A stretch of DNA of 64,000 nucleotides from Cytobacillus sp. FSL H8-0458. GTDB lineage: Bacteria > Bacillota > Bacilli > Bacillales > Cytobacillaceae. Each line of letters begins with the position of its first letter. Position 1 is the stretch's first letter. A program made the translations under genes and the position numbers. Shown here in pieces: positions 1 through 8,743 of the stretch. The stretch is taken from NCBI RefSeq assembly GCF_038002165.1, contig NZ_JBBOBR010000002.1, forward strand, positions 434,001 through 498,000, written 5' to 3'. The notes beneath the pieces are model-generated. The model did no database searches, was not told the origin of the DNA, and saw nothing but the letters and a program-made list of their open reading frames with translations.

Positions 1-423
1 CTGTCATCAGGAGACCTGCCACCGCAATCAGAAGATACGCATCAATGCCTGTTACTTTTTGAACCGGCAGTGCAAACATCGCTACCCCAACTCCGAACCA
101 GCCAACCTGGGTGGCAGCCAGCAGGAAGGATGATAGATAGGATCCTTTTTCACCAAAAGCATAGCGGGTAAGCAGATGCGTTGATAATCCGGTTTTAGCT
201 GCGATATAGGCAAGTGCTCCTGTATAAGCACCCAAAATCAAGTTGCCTGCCAGAACGATTCCGATAAACTGAATGAACGTTAATCCTGTTCCAAGCGTTC
301 CGCCTGACCACATGCTGGCTGAGAAGAAGGTCAGTCCGAGCATCACCACAAGCATTTTCCAAAATCCATTGCGGTGCCCTTGAGGTACCGCTTCTAACGA
401 AAAATCCAAATCTACTTTTTTCA
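1..423 (-). CDS. codB: Cytosine permease, N-terminal part (runs off the window)
   Basis: Membrane transporter of the NCS1 nucleobase family, most like cytosine permease. The first 141 codons are visible. A short charged N-terminus (starting MKKVDLDFSLEAVPQ) is followed by a Gly-rich first membrane segment (WSGGTLGTGL) and further hydrophobic helices. The ATG at 423 follows a GGAGG site. The upstream PyrR-type leader fits a pyrimidine salvage role, because cytosine is converted to uracil by a deaminase that is often encoded next door. Only the start is present, so another NCS1 substrate such as uracil or allantoin is possible. Confidence 0.8.
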
Positions 424-491
424 TACCAATTCCTCCAATCGTTTTTTGAACTGGTACCGAAGGATCTTCGATAGTAAGTGGATGGAAAAAG

Positions 492-530
492 AAAAAGGCT
501 TCTCGCCGTTTTCCGACAAGAAGCCTTTTT
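492..530 (-). terminator. Attenuator terminator in the codB leader
   Basis: On the minus strand a 12-bp perfect stem (AAAAAGGCTTCT pairing with AGAAGCCTTTTT) is followed by a T-rich run about 70 bases before the codB start. Its place between the PyrR-like motif and the gene fits a regulated (attenuation) terminator. Confidence 0.75.
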
Positions 531-590
531 CCCGCATGAAGAACCCTTGGGCAGGATATACCTCACCCATTGGTCATCATACTTCCGCTG

Positions 591-625
591 TCCTTGTCAG
601 CCTCACGGGACTGATTTAAAGGTAC
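591..625 (-). promoter_or_regulatory. PyrR-type RNA binding loop in the codB leader
   Basis: The minus-strand leader contains CAGTCC, then GTGAGGCTGACAAGGA. This closely resembles the conserved anti-antiterminator loop bound by the UMP-responsive protein PyrR in Bacillus pyr leaders. It lies between the promoter and the attenuator hairpin, so pyrimidine excess would favour termination ahead of codB. Confidence 0.65.
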
Positions 626-644
626 CAGTATTTAATTGTCTACT

Positions 645-673
645 ATTATTTCAGAAAAGATTAGTAGTGTCAA
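645..673 (-). promoter_or_regulatory. Sigma-A promoter for codB
   Basis: Perfect -35 TTGACA (668-673), a 17-base spacer and -10 AATAAT (645-650) on the minus strand, directly upstream of the PyrR-like loop. Confidence 0.75.
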
Positions 674-767
674 GGTGGAATTTTCTAGGGGAATGATGTG
701 ACGGGTTGTCACCTTGGCATTGAAGGAAAGCTTAAGTGCCTAATATCCTGCGATCTAACATAGAAGT

Positions 768-793
768 TAGCCCTTCCAAAAGGAATAGGGCTA
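768..793 (-). terminator. Hairpin at the end of the SpoIIAA-like gene
   Basis: Inverted repeat TAGCCCT/AGGGCTA that includes the stop codon of the gene at 791-1147. There is no clear U-run, so this is a weak terminator at best. Confidence 0.35.
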
Positions 794-1147
794 TTTCAAT
801 ATCCACGACCAGGCTTCCTCAAGCTGATGGCCTTCAAAGTATTCAACCGCGATCCCCGGCAGGTAGTTCGTGACCTTTGAGACTGTGCCTATCCAGTCTT
901 TATCACTGACAACAGCGAATTTATTAAACTGCTTCCACCTTTTTATATCAAATTCCATTCCTTCCGTTGCACCCTGGAAACTTGTTCCGTCTACATCCGT
1001 CATGATGGCGAGGATATTGAATTTCTGGTCATCTTTAAAATTCTCTCTCACGTATTGATCAAGCTTTTCAGCATCTTCCTTTGTTGCATTGCCATTGAAA
1101 GCGAGGGCAATGGTAGAGGGTGAGCGGGATTCTATGAATTGAAGCAT
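791..1147 (-). CDS. SpoIIAA-like (STAS/SEC14-related) small protein
   Basis: A 118-residue cytoplasmic protein with no signal peptide or membrane segment. Its alternating strands and helices, with 'ILAIMTDVDGTSFQGATEG' in the middle and 'KFAVVSDKDWIGTVSKV' after it, are typical of the SpoIIAA-like family (DUF3478-type), a STAS-related fold often found as a stand-alone protein. The exact role is unknown. The ATG at 1147 was chosen because GGAGG lies 8 bases upstream; a longer reading frame to 1162 would start inside that site. It appears to be a single-gene unit, with the 189-bp repeat array just upstream. Confidence 0.75.
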   Translation of the reverse strand: MLQFIESRSPSTIALAFNGNATKEDAEKLDQYVRENFKDDQKFNILAIMTDVDGTSFQGATEGMEFDIKRWKQFNKFAVVSDKDWIGTVSKVTNYLPGIAVEYFEGHQLEEAWSWILK

Positions 1148-1232
1148 ACTGATTACCTCCAAGTGGTTTTATTGGGGTAAATTCCCGATTAAGAGGGCTG
1201 CAAAACTCTCGGTGAGGAGTTTTTTAATGGAA

Positions 1233-1985
1233 ATGGTGTGCTATTTGCAGGTTTTGCTTTCTGTTTGCAAGTTTTTCTTACTATTTGCAGAATGAGAAAC
1301 TCTAATTGCAAGTTGGCGATTCTATTTGCAGAAATCCAGATTCTATTTACAGCGTTCACAATTCGGTTCTTTTCCAACAAAAATAGATCCAGCCATCGCG
1401 CCGGTTCTATTTATTTGTAAATGGTGTGCTATTTGCAAGCTTTGCTTTCTATTTGCAAGTTTACCGCTACTATTTGCGGAATGAAGAACCCTATTTGCAA
1501 GTTTACGATTCTATTTGCAAAAATCCAGATTCTATTTGCAGCGTTCACAATTCGGTTCTTTTCCAACAAAAATAGATCCAGCCATCACGCCGGTTCTATT
1601 TATTTGTAAATGGTGTGCTATTTGCAGGTTTTGCTTTCTATTTGCAAGTTTACCGCTACTATTTGCGGAATGAAGAACCCTATTTGCAAGTTGGCGATTC
1701 TATTTGCAAAAATCCAGATTCTATTTGCAGCGTTCACAATTCGGTTCTTTTCCAACAAAAATAGAACCAGCCATCACGCCGGTTCTATTTATTTGTAAAT
1801 GGTGTGCTATTTGCAGGTTTTACTTTCTATTTGCAAGTTTACCGCTACTATTTGCGGAATGAAGAACCCTATTTGTAAGTTTGCGATTCTATTTGCAGAA
1901 ATCCAGATTCTATTTGCAGCGTTCACAATTCGGTTCTTTTCCAATAAAAATAGAACCAGCAACGCCGGTTCTATAAATTATTTCT
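1233..1985. repeat. Tandem array, 4 copies of a 189-bp unit made of TATTTGCA boxes
   Basis: Four nearly identical units (about 1233-1420, 1421-1609, 1610-1798, 1799-1985). Each unit has six CTATTTGCA boxes at 20-21 bp spacing, then the tail GCGTTCACAATTCGG, then a hairpin (AATAGAACC...GGTTCTATT). On the minus strand it begins right after the desaturase terminator. The unit length is a multiple of three, which gives chance 62-codon frames, but none has a plausible start or composition for a protein. Confidence 0.9.
1943..1974 (-). terminator. Terminator of the desaturase gene
   Basis: On the minus strand: stem ATAGAACC(GGC)...GGTTCTAT followed by a T-rich run, starting 4 bases after the stop codon. 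The same hairpin recurs at the end of each 189-bp unit. Confidence 0.75.
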
Positions 1986-2868
1986 TGCTGTAAAATCGAT
2001 CCCGAACCTTTTTGAGGCGGGCATGATAGTTTAGGATATCAAGTCTTGCTTTCTCTGCTTCAGGTGCGATCGGCCGAAGCTTTTCAATTTCCCAATAGTC
2101 TATAATGACATCGAGAACCTGATCAAAGTATTCAAGCGGACCATAGTTGGCCTCTTTTGCGATGATAGCCATCCGGTTTTCAAAATCAGGCATGACTGCA
2201 CCCGGCATTTTAAAGTTCATAATGACGTTCGCCAGGTAGTAGCAATAGTTAGGCTCTAATTGCAGGTGATGTTTAATAACGTCTCTGTAAAAAGTATAAT
2301 GCAGGGTCTCATCCTTAGCCAAACGCCTCAGCAGGCTGGACAAATCCTTGTCATGAGGTCCTGCCACCTTTGCTACATTATAGTAAAACACCATGGTGGC
2401 CAGCTCCTGCATGGAGGTATAAACCATCGTTTCAAATGGCGTATGGAAATCAGGATTCCAGCCGTTTTCGACTGTCTGCTTATGCAGCTGGTGAAGCCTG
2501 CCCGGATGGACATTACGCGTGATTAAGAGATAGGTTTCAAGCAGGTTGGAGTGCTGATCCTCTTCCGCTGTCCAGGTATGCACAAATTCCTTAATAACAC
2601 TCAATGACCCTTTAAATGTCTGATCCAAATAAGAGGTGAACCACGGGAGATTCACTTCTGTCAGGAGAGCTGTCTCCACAGCGGTAATGACAGACTCCGG
2701 TAGCGTCACCTGGCTTTCATCCCATGGTACACGCCGGAAATCCTGGGCTTTATCCCATGGAAGAAATTCGTGATAACCCCAATCTATTTTTTCAGCACGC
2801 TTTTTATGCTCCTCATACAATTCCCTTACCTTCGGCTCAAGACGAAAATCGAGATGATTTGTTAACAA
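1978..2868 (-). CDS. Acyl-ACP (stearoyl-ACP) desaturase family protein
   Basis: A 296-residue soluble diiron enzyme that would introduce a double bond into an acyl chain carried on acyl carrier protein. It has the two iron-ligand motifs of the family, EEDQH (ExxH, about residue 101) and DETLH (DExxH, about residue 190), spaced as in plant-type and mycobacterial desaturases. No membrane segments are seen, unlike the Des-type phospholipid desaturases. The ATG at 2868 opens a continuous frame. It is flanked by its own terminator and the repeat array and appears monocistronic. Membrane-fluidity adjustment is the likely role, by inference. Confidence 0.85.
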   Translation of the reverse strand: MLTNHLDFRLEPKVRELYEEHKKRAEKIDWGYHEFLPWDKAQDFRRVPWDESQVTLPESVITAVETALLTEVNLPWFTSYLDQTFKGSLSVIKEFVHTWTAEEDQHSNLLETYLLITRNVHPGRLHQLHKQTVENGWNPDFHTPFETMVYTSMQELATMVFYYNVAKVAGPHDKDLSSLLRRLAKDETLHYTFYRDVIKHHLQLEPNYCYYLANVIMNFKMPGAVMPDFENRMAIIAKEANYGPLEYFDQVLDVIIDYWEIEKLRPIAPEAEKARLDILNYHARLKKVRDRFYSKK

Positions 2869-3072
2869 GTGTAAACCCCCATTGCTATTTTATTGCTAAC
2901 TATTATGACCTGTTACTAATTTAACTATATCACATTTCTGCGTTAACTAACTAATATAAAAGTCGAATTTTCGGGAAATTAAGATTTTTATACCTCATTT
3001 CTTATTTAGATCAATAGTCTTGAACATTTTTCCATCAGTACATATCTGCCTGTTTGAAAAGTTAAAAAAACC

Positions 3073-3106
3073 AAAAAACCCAGCTGAATAATCAGCCAGG
3101 CTTTTT
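3073..3106 (-). terminator. Terminator of the abg operon
   Basis: Minus-strand hairpin AAAAAGCC..GGCTGA/TCAGC..GGGTTTTTT with a T-run, 48 bases past the stop codon of the regulator gene. It closes the leftward operon that starts at 11.9 kb. Confidence 0.7.
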
Positions 3107-3153
3107 GAAATGTTTGATTAAACTTTTATTCAATCACATTAAGCTCCTGTTTT

Positions 3154-4464
3154 TCAAAGCTTCAACTCATAAACCTTCCGCGGCCGCCCGCGCTGCCCGG
3201 GCTGTTCTTCACCCGTCACTTTGGCAAGCCCCAGCCTCTCAAGCTCAGCCATAATCCTTCTTGAGTTGCGTTCGGTGTTCTTCAGCCATCTTGAGACTTC
3301 CTGTGCCGTGACGATCTTTTTTTGATAGTGCCTTGAAAGGTATTCGATTTTGGATACGATTGCCGGATTGATTTTGGCGCCTTTAAAGCGTTCTTCCCAT
3401 TCCTCTCCCCAGATGCGCTGCTGGTAGGAAATTGCTTCTTCGCCGCTCTCGGAAAGGTGTTCCTTAATTTCCTTGTTCTCATCGACACTAATCACAGGAG
3501 AAGCTTTCTGGTCGCGTGCATATTGGAGGGCGAGCCGGACGTTCTGTTCTGCATCATATGCCGTCAGCCCGTAGCCCACACCAATTCTGACCTTCAGCTT
3601 GCTGTGGATTTTCGCTTCTTCAATAAGAGAGTACATGGACGCTTCCTGAAAATGCATCTCCAATTCGCCCCTGGTTGTATAAATAAAGAATAATCCATCC
3701 CCAATTTGCACAAAGGAGCCTTGCACTTTTTCGGCATAGTCAAGCATGACCTGCTTGATTTCCAGCTCATGCCGCTTCATTTCATAGGTAAAATGCTGCT
3801 CTTCGAGGGAGCTTGGAGAGTGAACGACTTCCATTCCCATAATCGCTATCTGGGAGCGTTTATACCAGTTGGATTGGCCTCTTTCCCTTAAGTAGCGGAG
3901 CACAAGTTTGATTGCAACAGGTGACGGTACCACCCGGTAACAGGGAATCCCCTGCTCTCTCAGCCGATCGTGGACTTCCTGAACACAAGTCAATGCGACC
4001 TCCGTTTGTCCTTCCTCATAAAGCTTTTTATGAAAACGGATGATTTCCTCTGCCGGTTCGTATTCATTGTAAGAAAATGTGTGGATGTTCAAATCTCCTA
4101 AAAAATATGTATTCTTTAGTGTATCCAGCTCAGATTCCTGAATGGTGTCCAAGCTTGCCTGCTGAAATCCGCCTTCCCTGATATGCGCTTCAAGGAGTGT
4201 TCCCAGCAGGCTGGAGCCATATAGAGGGGGATAATGGGCGTTTTCTTCCCCGATCAGCCCTTTTGAACGCGCGTAAAAATAAGGGGCCTGTCCGGAGAAA
4301 AACCATAAATCGATTTCCGTTTTATGTTCCCTGATAATCTTTTCCGTTTCTTTTGTTTCCTTATAAATGTATGGAATCATCTCAAGCTCGCTGTATTCAC
4401 GCGACAAGGCAAGAATGTGTCCAACGGAGTCTCCCGGTCCCACTACCCCAACGCGAATCTTCAT
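3154..4464 (-). CDS. Multidomain transcriptional regulator (sensor + cyclase/GGDEF-like + winged helix)
   Basis: A 436-residue cytoplasmic protein, last gene of the amidohydrolase operon. Residues 1-180 begin with a Rossmann-like 'KIRVGVVGPGDSVGHIL' and resemble the PrpR/PhnD-type sensory fold. Residues 205-330 look like a degenerate nucleotidyl-cyclase/GGDEF-type domain ('IGDGLFFIYTTRGELE', 'RIGVGYGLTAYDAEQNVR'), with no GGDEF signature. The C-terminus (370-436) has a winged-helix pattern with a basic tail (GQRGRPRK). The ATG at 4464 follows AGGTGG. It probably controls the operon in response to a substrate. I do not know a named homologue, and the domain calls are by eye. Confidence 0.6.
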   Translation of the reverse strand: MKIRVGVVGPGDSVGHILALSREYSELEMIPYIYKETKETEKIIREHKTEIDLWFFSGQAPYFYARSKGLIGEENAHYPPLYGSSLLGTLLEAHIREGGFQQASLDTIQESELDTLKNTYFLGDLNIHTFSYNEYEPAEEIIRFHKKLYEEGQTEVALTCVQEVHDRLREQGIPCYRVVPSPVAIKLVLRYLRERGQSNWYKRSQIAIMGMEVVHSPSSLEEQHFTYEMKRHELEIKQVMLDYAEKVQGSFVQIGDGLFFIYTTRGELEMHFQEASMYSLIEEAKIHSKLKVRIGVGYGLTAYDAEQNVRLALQYARDQKASPVISVDENKEIKEHLSESGEEAISYQQRIWGEEWEERFKGAKINPAIVSKIEYLSRHYQKKIVTAQEVSRWLKNTERNSRRIMAELERLGLAKVTGEEQPGQRGRPRKVYELKL

Positions 4465-4485
4465 TCTTTTCCACCTGCTTCTTCT

Positions 4486-5724
4486 TTATATGCTTGTTTC
4501 AGTTTTTAAATAGTGTGCGATAATCTTTGTTCCCATTTCCAGATCTTCAATAGAGGCAAACTCCTCAGGATGGTGGCTGAGGCCATTCTTGCATGGAATA
4601 AATAAAAGCCCTGAAGGCCATTTGACCGCCATGTTCATCACATCATGGCCTGCGCCGCTTTCAAGCACCAAGGCTTTGTATCCCAACGCTTCACCTGATT
4701 GCTGCAATTTTCGCATCACCGCCTCATCAAGCTGAACGGATGGATTATGAACAAGCGTTTTTACTTCTATTGTAACACCAAAAGTTTCTGAAAGCTGATG
4801 ACATTTTTCACGGATCAACTTCTCCATTTCTTTTTTCAGTGAATCATCCACACTGCGGATATCAATTCCAAGCTCAACCGTTCCGGGAATCACATTCATG
4901 GCGTTCGGCTTTAGATCAAAGGTGCTTGCTGTTGCCACAATCGGGACCGCACTGGAATCCGATAAAGCAAGAGCTGTCTCTGATATGAATGGAACGAGAG
5001 GTGCGGCCGCGACAAAGGCATCCTTTCGTTTGCCCATTGGCGTCGTTCCTGTGTGCCCCATCTGTCCATTGATGATTATCTTTAAGCGGATTGGACAGGC
5101 AACTGCCGTTACTGCTCCAAAGTCCGCGCCGGCGTCTTCCACTCTTGTTCCCTGCTCAATGTGAAGCTCGATAAAACTTTTTAAAGCTGACTCCGGCCGT
5201 TCAGCTTCTTCAATTGCATCCCATGACAGTCCCATGTCCTCGACTGCCTGGCGGATGGTGATGCCATCCTCATCCGTTACACCTTCCACTTCATTCTTAT
5301 TAAGGAGGCCGCTCATTGCCTTGCTGCCAATGGTTGATACTCCAAAACGGGATGATTCCTCAGATGCAAAACAAATGACTTCTATTGGTGAAGCAGGCTG
5401 GAACCCTTCTTCTTTCAATTTCGTTACGGCAGCCAGACCGCAAAGGACGCCGGCCACTCCATCATAGCCTCCTCCGCCTTTTACCGTATCCACGTGAGAA
5501 CCTACGGCAACAGCAGGTGATGAATCTTCAGCTTCCCAGCGGGCAATCGCATTCCCCGCTTCATCTCTTCGAACCTTCAAACCGATATCCTCAGCAATGG
5601 AAACAAATACTTCAATGGCCCGCCATTCTTCTTCCGTGTAGCCTAAGCGGCAGAACCCTTCTGCCTGGTTCATGCTGTCTGTTAAATTCAACGCTTTCAG
5701 ATGCGTATCCAGCCATTCTTTCAT
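4486..5724 (-). CDS. M20/M40 zinc amidohydrolase (N-carbamoyl-L-amino-acid hydrolase / allantoate amidohydrolase family)
   Basis: A 412-residue zinc enzyme of the AmaB/HyuC/AllC group, which cleaves N-carbamoyl amino acids or allantoate. Metal-binding and catalytic motifs: GSHVDTVKGGGGYDG (His and Asp ligands, about residue 76), FASEESSRFG (Glu-Glu, about 123), ELHIEQG and GAGHDVMNMA. Start ATG 5724 has GGAGG 10 bases upstream; the GTG three codons earlier would overlap that site. It is separated by 21 bp from the regulator gene and 56 bp from the upstream abgA-like gene, so it is part of one operon. In this context it probably releases free amino acids from N-substituted ones. Confidence 0.8.
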   Translation of the reverse strand: MKEWLDTHLKALNLTDSMNQAEGFCRLGYTEEEWRAIEVFVSIAEDIGLKVRRDEAGNAIARWEAEDSSPAVAVGSHVDTVKGGGGYDGVAGVLCGLAAVTKLKEEGFQPASPIEVICFASEESSRFGVSTIGSKAMSGLLNKNEVEGVTDEDGITIRQAVEDMGLSWDAIEEAERPESALKSFIELHIEQGTRVEDAGADFGAVTAVACPIRLKIIINGQMGHTGTTPMGKRKDAFVAAAPLVPFISETALALSDSSAVPIVATASTFDLKPNAMNVIPGTVELGIDIRSVDDSLKKEMEKLIREKCHQLSETFGVTIEVKTLVHNPSVQLDEAVMRKLQQSGEALGYKALVLESGAGHDVMNMAVKWPSGLLFIPCKNGLSHHPEEFASIEDLEMGTKIIAHYLKTETSI

Positions 5725-5780
5725 CTTTAACACTCCTCCCTGATCTAAAATGAGGCAGATTGCTCTGCCTCATCCAATTC

Positions 5781-7055
5781 TTAATTAAATTTTTTTATAG
5801 CTTCAAACAGCAGCTGAACGGCATTCATCATCGTTTCTTCATTAATATCAAACTTCTCGTTATGATGGCCTGCTGCCAGTTCTGTACCGAAAATGCAGTA
5901 TGTGGCCTGTCCTCCATTTTGCTGAACACGCTCCATGAAGAAGGTTGCGTCTTCAGAACCTGCAGGTGAATTGTCTTCAAAAATGCTTTCTTTTATATAG
6001 GAAGCTTCTTGTGCGCATGCATGCAGGACGGATGCCAGCTCCTCTGAACCTTGAGCACTAATGGCCTCCCCCACAGTATGAATCTTGTATTCTACTCCAT
6101 ACATTTGGGCTGATCCTGCGATAACAGCTTCGGCCTGGGCTTTGACATATTCGTTAATTTTAGTCGTTTCCCCGCGTGTTTCAATTTTCAGCACCGCTTT
6201 ATCTGCGATAATATTGCGGCCTGAGCCTGCATGCAATTCACCCACGTTGATGCGGGTTGCCCCTTCTGAATGACGCGGAATAGCGTAAATATTCAGAGCG
6301 GCAGAAGCGGCTGCCAGCAGGGCGTTTTTCCCCTCTTCCGGATTTCCGCCTGCATGGGAAGAAACTCCTTTAAACGTTACATCAAGTTTCGATGTAGCAA
6401 GAAATCCGTTTTTTGATGCCACAAAATGTCCATCTGGAACTCCTGTGCCGATATGAGAAGCAATTAAATAATCCACATCGTCAACAACTCCGGCTTCGGC
6501 CATCGAACGGGCCCCGCGGGTGCCTTCCTCGGCAGGCTGAAAAATCAGTTTGATTTTCCCCTTAAGGCTGTCTTTATTTTCAGCAATCAAGCTTGCCAGG
6601 CCAAGCCCGATGGTTGTATGGGCATCATGTCCGCAGGCATGCATGGTGTTTGGAACTGCAGACCTGAATCCTTCTTTTTGCGGAAAATGGCTGTCTGCTT
6701 CTGATTCATGGATTGGCAATGCATCCATATCCACACGGAAGGCAATGGTCGGCCCTTCCTTTTTCGTATCCATTGTCGCGACAATGCCTGTGTATCCATC
6801 TTTGAAGGGTTCAATATAATCTTTTTTCGCCCCATTTTCGAGTGCCCATTGATAATGTGCTGCTGTATCTTCTTGATTCGGCTTCCCCATAAAATAATCA
6901 GCGGCCATTACCTGCCTGCCCATTTCCAGCCCGAAGCCAAGCTCATCCAGGATCGATGCGACAATGGAGGCTGTCCGCATTTCCAGGAAGCCTCCCTCTG
7001 GATAACGGTGAAAATCACGCCGCCACCCTTTTAATTGATTTTCAAGATTACTCAC
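5781..7055 (-). CDS. abgA: AbgA-like M20 amidohydrolase (second copy)
   Basis: A 424-residue zinc peptidase of the family that includes the p-aminobenzoyl-glutamate hydrolase subunit AbgA. Motifs: FRVDMDALPIHE, HACGHDAHTT (metal ligand HACGHD), FQPAEEGTRGA (Glu-Glu), and GHHNEKFDIN near the C-terminus. An insertion after the first 50 residues (MAADYFMGKPNQEDTAAHY) matches the other AbgA-type protein in the operon (10582-11877), so the two are paralogues. The start is a GTG at 7055 with a weak site (AGGATGTGG). It lies 20 bp downstream of abgT. Confidence 0.8.
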   Translation of the reverse strand: MSNLENQLKGWRRDFHRYPEGGFLEMRTASIVASILDELGFGLEMGRQVMAADYFMGKPNQEDTAAHYQWALENGAKKDYIEPFKDGYTGIVATMDTKKEGPTIAFRVDMDALPIHESEADSHFPQKEGFRSAVPNTMHACGHDAHTTIGLGLASLIAENKDSLKGKIKLIFQPAEEGTRGARSMAEAGVVDDVDYLIASHIGTGVPDGHFVASKNGFLATSKLDVTFKGVSSHAGGNPEEGKNALLAAASAALNIYAIPRHSEGATRINVGELHAGSGRNIIADKAVLKIETRGETTKINEYVKAQAEAVIAGSAQMYGVEYKIHTVGEAISAQGSEELASVLHACAQEASYIKESIFEDNSPAGSEDATFFMERVQQNGGQATYCIFGTELAAGHHNEKFDINEETMMNAVQLLFEAIKKFN

Positions 7056-7075
7056 TTTTTAACCACATCCTATTC

Positions 7076-8623
7076 TTATAGATAAGGACCGATTCCCGGA
7101 CCAAACGGGATTCCAAAGAAGACGAATACTAAAAGCATAATGATCCACGTGATCAGGAACGTAACCGAGTACGGAAGCATTAAGGAAATAAATGTTCCAA
7201 TTCCCGCTTTTTTGTCATACTTCTGCATAAACGACAGGGCGATAACCATATATGGCATCATCGGTGTCACGATATTAGTAGATGAATCTGCTATACGGTA
7301 AGCCACTTGCGTGAATGCAGGGTGGTAGCCAAGCTGCATAAACATTGGAACGAAAACTGGTGCTTCAAGCGCCCACTTCGCAGAACCTGAAGTGATCAGG
7401 AAGTTCAGGGAAGCTGTAAAAATAATATAGCCGATAATCAGGCCAATTCCGGTAAATTCCACATCTTTCAGGAACTCTGCTCCATTAACCGCTACCCATG
7501 TTGCGATGTTAGACCAGCTGAAGTAAGCGATAAATTGAGCAATTGCGAAGATTAAGACAATATAGGATGCTAAATCCTTCATAGCCTCTGCCATGAAATT
7601 TGCCACATCCTTACTGCTCTTAATGTTGCCTACTGTTACTCCATAAACAGTTCCGATAATAATGAAGAAGAAGAGAATGATTGGAATAATGCCATCCAGA
7701 AATGGAGATGGAACAAGTCCGCCATCTTCATTAGTTAACGGGCTATTTGGTATAAAGATCGCTCCTGCAATAAGGGCAATATAGGCGAATCCGGCAATTG
7801 CTGCATTCCTCAGGGCCTTGCCGGCTTTAGGCGGATCTTCTGTAATAGCTTCTTTAACCTCATCGCCTTTGTATTCTCCAAGGCGCGGTTCAATGAATTT
7901 CGTCGTGACAAGTCCGCCGACAATGGTTAAAACAAATACGGAAACAATATTAAAATACCAGTTATCAATTGGTGTAACGACAATATTCTCGTCAATAATC
8001 TTTGCAGCTTCTGTTGAAATCCCTGCCAAAAGTGCGTCTGTTCCTGCAATCAGCAGGTTAGCTGTAAAACCGGCACCAGCTGATGCATACCCTGCTGCCA
8101 AACCGGCAATCGGGTTACGGCCGATTTTATAGAACACCATTGCTGCAAGCGGCGGCACCAGAACCATCGCGGCATCTGATGCGATATTTCCCATGATCCC
8201 GACAAACACAACAGTGTACGTGATTAATGCAGGAGGTGATTTTAAAATTGTTTTCTTAATGGCATAATCCAGCATGCCGACTTTCTCGGCAAGCCCGATT
8301 CCGAGCATCATGGACAAAACCAGTCCAAGCGGCGCAAATCCCGTGAAGTTATCGAGCATGGACGTTAGAATAAACTCCAGACCTTCTGCAGACGCCAGAT
8401 TTTTAACCTCCAGCTCTTCTCCAGACCCTGGGTGGACAACAGTAGCACCAAAGGCGCTAAATATTGCTGAAACAATAATGACAAGCACTGCGAGCCCGGC
8501 AAATAATATAAATGGATCCGGGAGCTTGTTTCCTACCTTTTCGACTCCATTGAGGAACCGCTGGGCAATCCCTGGCTTTTTGCTTTCCGTTACCACTTTC
8601 TTTCCTTGTTTTTCTGTTTTCAT
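7076..8623 (-). CDS. abgT: AbgT-family transporter
   Basis: A 515-residue membrane protein of the AbgT family (p-aminobenzoyl-glutamate uptake in E. coli; some members export sulfonamides). About 12 hydrophobic segments are visible. The sequence KVGNKLPDPFILFAGLAVLV near residue 30 and the STNIVTPMMPYM stretch near the C-terminus are typical of the family. ATG 8623 is preceded by GAGGGGAG; the frame is open further upstream to 8758, but that part is not needed and runs into repeats. It sits between M20 hydrolases, which supports import of N-acyl/aroyl amino acids. Confidence 0.85.
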   Translation of the reverse strand: MKTEKQGKKVVTESKKPGIAQRFLNGVEKVGNKLPDPFILFAGLAVLVIIVSAIFSAFGATVVHPGSGEELEVKNLASAEGLEFILTSMLDNFTGFAPLGLVLSMMLGIGLAEKVGMLDYAIKKTILKSPPALITYTVVFVGIMGNIASDAAMVLVPPLAAMVFYKIGRNPIAGLAAGYASAGAGFTANLLIAGTDALLAGISTEAAKIIDENIVVTPIDNWYFNIVSVFVLTIVGGLVTTKFIEPRLGEYKGDEVKEAITEDPPKAGKALRNAAIAGFAYIALIAGAIFIPNSPLTNEDGGLVPSPFLDGIIPIILFFFIIIGTVYGVTVGNIKSSKDVANFMAEAMKDLASYIVLIFAIAQFIAYFSWSNIATWVAVNGAEFLKDVEFTGIGLIIGYIIFTASLNFLITSGSAKWALEAPVFVPMFMQLGYHPAFTQVAYRIADSSTNIVTPMMPYMVIALSFMQKYDKKAGIGTFISLMLPYSVTFLITWIIMLLVFVFFGIPFGPGIGPYL

Positions 8624-8743
8624 ATACTCCCCTCGCTTTTCTGTTTTTGGATTTTGCTGCTTATGAATGAAGCCTCGTTGGTTTTCTGCTTGCTTTCGCG
8701 TTCTGGTAAACTCGCCGGGTTGAGATTCACCCCTCGGGTAATC

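Noticed and set aside
195..566. 123-codon minus-strand frame over the codB start
   Set aside because: Reads the codB leader and gene in the wrong frame; the true frame starts at 423.
1233..1985. CRISPR array
   Set aside because: Repeats are short boxes with conserved spacers and hairpins, no unique spacers and no cas genes nearby.
1421..1993. Chain of 62-residue frames (MVCYLQ...) in the repeats
   Set aside because: They exist because the repeat length is a multiple of three; no ribosome site, composition fits the DNA box repeat, and no start context.
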